The translations under genes were made by a program, and so were the position numbers. Shown here one piece after another: positions 58,986 through 64,000 of a stretch of 64,000 nucleotides of DNA. The stretch's first letter is position 1. Each line of letters starts with the position of its first letter. The notes under the pieces are model-generated. The model made no database searches, was not told where the DNA came from, and saw only the letters and a program-made list of their open reading frames with translations. Origin of the DNA: Microvelia longipes (Eukaryota > Arthropoda > Insecta > Hemiptera > Veliidae); NCBI GenBank assembly GCA_018340805.1, contig JACMZG010001908.1, forward strand, positions 43,208,475-43,272,474, given 5' to 3'.

Positions 58986-60149
58986 TCTACGACTGAGAAA
59001 CTAATACTAACAACTATTAATATTTCTTCAGCTCTGATTGTCTATTTGTGTTAGTTTAGTTCTATTCTTACATGTCATTTACTCTGATGAGGAGAGATAA
59101 AGCAATCTTACATTTTTTATTGTAGCTGTCAATGGATAATGATGTATACTGTAGTTTGTAATTTAACATTAGCTGTGTATATTGTATATTCTACCGTAGT
59201 AAACATACACCGAAAAAATCCTAAAAATTTCTTAAATTCATAATTTACTAAAAATTCGTGTCAGTTGGCCAACACTTTCTCCCTAGGAGAAGTACATTTA
59301 CAGTGTGAGTACAAGACTTAAGTAGATTTACATACAAGGAGAGATTAAAATAATTTTCTCGCTGCCCATAGCTTGTATAATCATTTTTGAAAAGCTAACC
59401 TGTTTAGAGCCCCCCCCCCCGGCTTCTCCCTGATGGTATTGTGGTAGCACTGAAAAACTCCGCAGTTGGTCTATTGAATAAAGAATCGGGCCAGCTAACC
59501 TGCCCGTCATTCTCCATCTCTCACTATAACAATAATTTGATATTGTTTTTCTGTTTGTTTCTTCATGGTGTCGTTTTATTTGTCTAAATATTTCTTAAAC
59601 AATTACTTAAGAGTGCAACCAATACTTATATTCTCATTATGTACTCATTATTTTTGGAATGACTTCTTAACCCTAACAATCAAGCGTTTTGTTTCGTCGG
59701 CTTCTTAACCCGTCTTGGAGCGTTTCGAAATTTAATTTTAAATACAATCTTTAAAACGTTTTTTTGATTGGTATTGTAAAGTTGCAGAATTTGATGGTGT
59801 AATTGTTTCTTCGGGGCGTTCCTTGCTTTTCGTTTTCTCTCATTTTTTGCTCTCTTTCTCTTTAAAAACGCGAAGTATGTGATAGCAACTAATTTTTTAC
59901 TAGTTTGCTAATTAACTGTTTTAGACATTTTAGGAATGTCGTTAGAAATAGAGAGACAGTCAAATAACAGTTCGCGAAAAATTTATACTGCACATGCTCG
60001 CGGACTCGCTTCGTATCTTCAAATAGTTAAAAGCATCCGTATTATTCTCAGCGGTACCGTAACGTATTACATATATTCTATCATATAATATAAAGAAATC
60101 TGGTTTAAAACAAAAAAAATAGTTACCGCGTAATGTTGTTTACATTATA

Positions 60150-60262
60150 GGGTAAACAAGATGGTGCCCTATGAAAGTTTTGAGCCAACTCCCTAGCGAA
60201 AAATATGAATACATTCCATGTGCTGAGAGAAATTCACATTTGTTTCCTACTTGGTTTTATTT
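60150..60262. mobile_element. MITE family H, partial copy 2
   Basis: Matches 55895-56010: GGGTAAACAAGATGG, TTGAGCCAACTCCCTAG, TTTGTTTCCTACTTGGTTTTA. The left end of this copy is uncertain; similarity may extend back to about 59930. Confidence 0.65.
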
Positions 60263-61060
60263 TTAACGGAGTAAATATATTTGACCATTGGATGACCACC
60301 CTTCCCCTTATTCTGTCAACTGACTTCTTATTGACGTATTACTGATGCAAACGGAAACTAAATACATCATACTAATATTTATGTTTACATTATTTGGTAA
60401 TATGCCCTGCTTGCAATCCCGCCGGAATATTTTCTTCTTAAAAGGAGTAAAGATTGTTATTTAGCTGTTTATGTTTTTACGGTTGAATGTTGGCCATTAG
60501 TTATATGTTTGTATGCGTTTGTCTATAGAAAGATATAGGTAAAAAGTTGGGGTGCAACTGCGTTAAGTGATAGCACGTTTGAGATTTATAACTTGTTCAA
60601 GTGATCTTCGGTTTCTTGGTTGTGATATAACACTATATTCAGCAATTTCCTTGTAGCATTAATATTTTATTTTACTTTATGTTTAATTGACTAAAAGTAC
60701 AACTTGAAATAAACCAATAAGTAGAATTCCGGAATCTATTCAAGTTTATAGAATCAGGGTTGAATGAGAGTTGGAGTTACAGATTTGCTTAATGAATGAT
60801 AGCAGCTCTCATCCTCTGGTGACACTGGATGTATACAGAGGAATCTAAGATGGCATTGTGCTCTGGTAGTAGATATATCAGGCTAATCTACCTTAACACT
60901 ATTTTTATTTAGAAAAGTGTGCATTGTGTTTCGGGTAGATCTATTTGCTTTATGTTGCATTAGTAGAAAATATTATAAGATTCAAATTCAAAGCTTCTGT
61001 TCATTTTTACAGGATAGTGCAGTTGGAGCTTTAGATTCAACAAAATCCGATTATAAGCTT
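60263..61060. other. Non-coding stretch
   Basis: No exon or named repeat seen. The open frame 60917-61168 runs into the satellite and is not supported. Confidence 0.4.
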
Positions 61061-61064
61061 TTTA

Positions 61065-61655
61065 TTGAGCGCTTACCTTTGAGACTGTCACTTTACTTCC
61101 TTCTGACCTGTCACTGTACTTACCTTCTGACATGCACTGTTACGTACTTCTGCATGTCCTGTACTTAACTTCTGACATGTTACTGTACTTACCTTTGACC
61201 TGTCACGGACTTACCTTCTACAGGTCTGTACTTACCTTCTGACGATGTCTGTACTTTACCTTCTGCACTGTCACTCTACTTACTGTTCTGACACTGTCAC
61301 TGTGCTTTACCTTTAACTTCTGTCCTGATTACTTCTGCCTGTCCATCTACTTACTTTCTGACACTGCACTGAATCCCCTACCTTCTGACACTGTCACTCT
61401 ACTTACTTTCTGACACTGTCACTGTACTTACTTCTGACACTGTGCACTGTTACTTCTTTTTGGAACCTGTTGTACTTTACTTCTCGACACTGTGCATGTC
61501 ACTGTACTTACCTCTGACCTGCACTGACTTACCCTTCTGACACTGTCACTGTACTTACCTTCTGACACTGTCACTGTACTTACCTTCTGACACTGTCACT
61601 GTACTTACTGTTCTGACACTGTACTGTACTGTACCTGACACTGTTACTGTACTTA
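61065..61655. repeat. ~25-bp satellite array, indel-rich
   Basis: Unit CTGACACTGTCACTGTACTT plus ACCTT, over 20 copies, perfect at 61550-61620 and heavily scrambled by small indels elsewhere. Confidence 0.95.
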
Positions 61656-61689
61656 CACCTTTACAATACAGTTTGTTGGCTTTGGGAAT

Positions 61690-61880
61690 TAGATGTGAAG
61701 CTTTACCGTTTGATAGGTTCTCTAACTTTGGTAGTAGTACCTTTTTTGAATTTGACTCTGCCAATGCCCAGATTAAAAAGATTCTGAACCTTGTCCGGGG
61801 GGATAGGTATTTCTGACCTGGTCTTATTAAGAGTACGGGCAGTAGACCTTGGTCGCAGTGCTAAAAGGGTACATCCTCGA
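61690..61880 (-). pseudogene. Possible LINE ORF1 (Gag-like) fragment
   Basis: On the minus strand GCTLLALRPRSTARTLNKTR and LFNLGIGRVKFKKG look like the 'LLRP...T...R..I' and 'GI-R-K---GG' blocks of insect LINE ORF1 proteins. Short and isolated, so uncertain. Confidence 0.35.
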
Positions 61881-61939
61881 CCCAACCCCCCAAATAATTT
61901 TAATAAAACATAAATATTGTTTAAAAAGAAGATCGTCAA

Positions 61940-62210
61940 AAAATCTCTCCACAGTTAAAGATTTTATTAAAAGTAAAGCAGAGGGCTTTCAACCTAACAA
62001 GAGGTCATCATCAGTGCCTATTAAACAAATAAGACAATACATGTCAAAACTAAACCCATACATAAAATTACAAATTATTCCAAAGAAAACAGATGAATTA
62101 CAGAAATGGAGTGATAAATAAAATATAAATAAATAAATAAAATGTAAAAAAAACTCAAAGTATAAAAGTGTTGGTAGTTTTAAATATAAAACAATATTCA
62201 TTATGTTTAG
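61940..62210 (-). mobile_element. MITE family C, copy 4
   Basis: Same left end and interior as 51040-51375; hammerhead-like block on the minus strand 61987-62014. The open frame at 61849-62121 is a read-through of this repeat. Confidence 0.7.
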
Positions 62211-62589
62211 AATTATCATTCAATTATGTTTTAGAATTATCATTCTAAAACATAATTTATACAAATAACACTAGAAGAAATCAAATATACTTTTGAAGAA
62301 ATATAAAAACTTTAACAAAGATAAAATGCATATGAAATAAACAAGATAAAAGAAAATATGTTAAGAGAAAGCGGTGAATGTGGAATGTCTTCTTAAAAGG
62401 GATTTGTAGAGTAAATGTTCGTTAATGCCTTACGAAGTATAAGTTCTTGGAAAAACTTTTAAGATACAAGTTGAAAAGCTTAAAATTATTATCTAAAATT
62501 AACAGTGTAAACTGGAAGCAACTCTTCCCTATTAATTGTGAGATGAGAAAAAATATTTAAGAAAGAGCAGCTTACGTATTATTTTCTTT

Positions 62590-63015
62590 ATCAACTATGA
62601 ATTGAAATTCTAATATTTATTTTATCAAATTATTTACAATATTTTATTATTTTGTATTTACTAAGAATTAAAAGTAATCATATTTTTTATTAACTTATTT
62701 AAAACATATTATTTTTTAATTTTATCAGCTAAGAATTAAAATTCTAATATTTCTTTCATTAACTTATTTAAATTATATTATTATTTCTTTACTACTAGAA
62801 TTAAATTCTTAATATTTTTTTTTACCAGCTTATTTAAAACATATTATAATTTTTTTACCAGCTAAGAATTAAAATTCTAATATTTCTTTCATTAACTTAT
62901 TTAAAACATATTATAGTTTTTTTACCAGCTAAGAATTAAAATTCTAATATTTCTTTTATTAACATATTATTATTTTTTTTATTAATTTAGAATTTAAATT
63001 CTAATACTTTCTATC
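62590..63015. repeat. ~65-bp AT-rich tandem repeat, about six copies
   Basis: Units contain AGCTAAGAATTAAAATTCTA, itself partly palindromic, then ATTTCTTTCATTAACTTATT and AAAACATATTAT. Confidence 0.85.
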
Positions 63016-63183
63016 AACTTATTTAAAATATTATTTTACCTAAGACTTGAGTTGTAAAGGTAGGTTTTCATATGTAGCGACCTTGCCTCGTAAACTTGTT
63101 TTACGTCTCTAATTAATGATTGGTGTTAGAGTCGAGGATAGACTCCATTTGTACTGCGACTGGAAATCTATTGTACACATATG

Positions 63184-63315
63184 TACGTCCCTAAGGACGT
63201 AAAACACACATTTACGTCCCTTGGGACGTAGAACATATTTTCGTCCCTAGAGATGTGAAACACACATTTACGTTCCTAGGGATGTAAAACAAATATTCAC
63301 TGCCCTAGGGACGTA
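63184..63315. repeat. Array of five palindromes, ~28-bp period
   Basis: TACGTCCCTAAGGACGTA, TACGTCCCTTGGGACGTA, a weaker third, TACGTTCCTAGGGATGTA and CTGCCCTAGGGACGT follow each other, spaced by AAACACACATT-like linkers. Confidence 0.88.
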
Positions 63316-64000
63316 ATAATTTTAACATCAATTTAAATATCCACATTAAACTTTTATTGTAATCTTTTCTATTCATCCATCATCAATACTACTTTATAAT
63401 AAAGTTTACTAACTATCTTTTTAATATTAATGCTTTTAACTAGATTCTTTATTCAAGTGTATAAGCGCCAATCTCATGTAATGACAGAAGTTGTTGCAAT
63501 CTAACTACCCAATCCATTTCTAATATAAACATACTATACATGGTTATTATTTATCTTTTAATTTGAATTAAACAACTAAATGTATAGATTTGAATTATTA
63601 AAAAAAATAAAAAAACATTATAACAGTTATTTTATAAATTAGAAAAACAAATTTCTAGAAATTCAATGAAAGCTCTTATTTAAATTAAAAAAAAGGTTTT
63701 TTTCGATTTTTTCAATCTCTTCTTCTCAAGTCATTTAGCTCTTTTATGTATGTGTTTCTGTGTATGTTATATATTTATGTATGTACATGTACATATATAA
63801 TGTATTATTATTTTTATCAATCTTTCTTCGTTTTATAGCTTAAATGATTCTTCTCTATTATAATTAATTTTCTAAATACTCATTAGACACTTTCTCTTGC
63901 AACAGCTTTTGCTCAAAAAGTATGTATTTCTTTATTTTTAGTTATTTCCTTGTGTTTACTTCTTTTACTTAAAATGTTTTTTAAGCAATTTGTATAAGAC
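63316..64000. other. Non-coding stretch to the window end
   Basis: AT-rich, T- and A-runs; no exon or named repeat seen. Confidence 0.4.

Noticed and set aside
61555..61764. Minus-strand 69-codon frame ending in Val/Thr/Ser repeats
   Set aside because: The repeated part is the 25-bp satellite translated; only the neighbouring block was kept as a possible LINE fragment.

Overview
The window is a piece of an animal nuclear genome, very probably an arthropod and likely an insect. It is AT-rich, the genes are split into short exons by long introns, and most of the sequence is repeats. Evidence for an arthropod: a complete gene for a secreted DUF4773-type protein (a family known from arthropods), and a Ty3/Gypsy element of the CsRn1 type primed by tRNA-Trp. 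The species cannot be named from the sequence. Gene content is low: three confident genes, one probable BTB gene, one candidate first exon and many broken retroelements.

Layout. 1-5549: AT-rich non-coding DNA with two small inverted-repeat elements. 5550-15031, + strand: six exons encoding the C-terminal DUF4457 region of KATNIP (katanin-interacting protein), with all splice phases agreeing; the introns hold MITEs, a LINE, a LINE RNase H tail and a 79-bp tandem array. 15422-18031: a foldback-like element whose arms carry internally amplified ~595-bp units. 20750-23890: a ~39-bp satellite full of indels. 24640-25430: a MITE. 26251-30595, - strand: a full-length CsRn1-type Gypsy element with 4-bp target duplications, almost identical LTRs and frameshifted ORFs. 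30806-31732, + strand: a MATH/BTB gene, probably incomplete at its 5' end.

32563-38180, - strand: a complete five-coding-exon gene for a 226-residue secreted cysteine-rich DUF4773-type protein, with TATA box and 5' UTR exon; its introns hold three tandem arrays, a SINE and a LINE RNase H remnant. 38729-38832, + strand: a possible divergent first exon. 39100-39900 and 49351-49869: LINE reverse-transcriptase remnants. 44349-46884, - strand: a complete three-exon ATG12 gene (123 residues). 47 kb to the end: no confident gene; MITEs, a second SINE, LINE debris, noisy satellites, a 10-N gap at 58429-58438, and an array of short palindromes at 63184-63315.

The genes are not an operon or a linked pathway: KATNIP is a ciliary/microtubule protein, ATG12 an autophagy conjugation protein and the DUF4773 protein is secreted. 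The more unusual signals lie in the repeats: a recurrent hammerhead-like CTGATGA-stem-GAAA signature with compensatory stem changes, the foldback element, the nearly substitution-free Gypsy LTRs, and tandem arrays whose units are palindromes. No bacterial-type system, CRISPR array, rRNA or intact tRNA gene was found.
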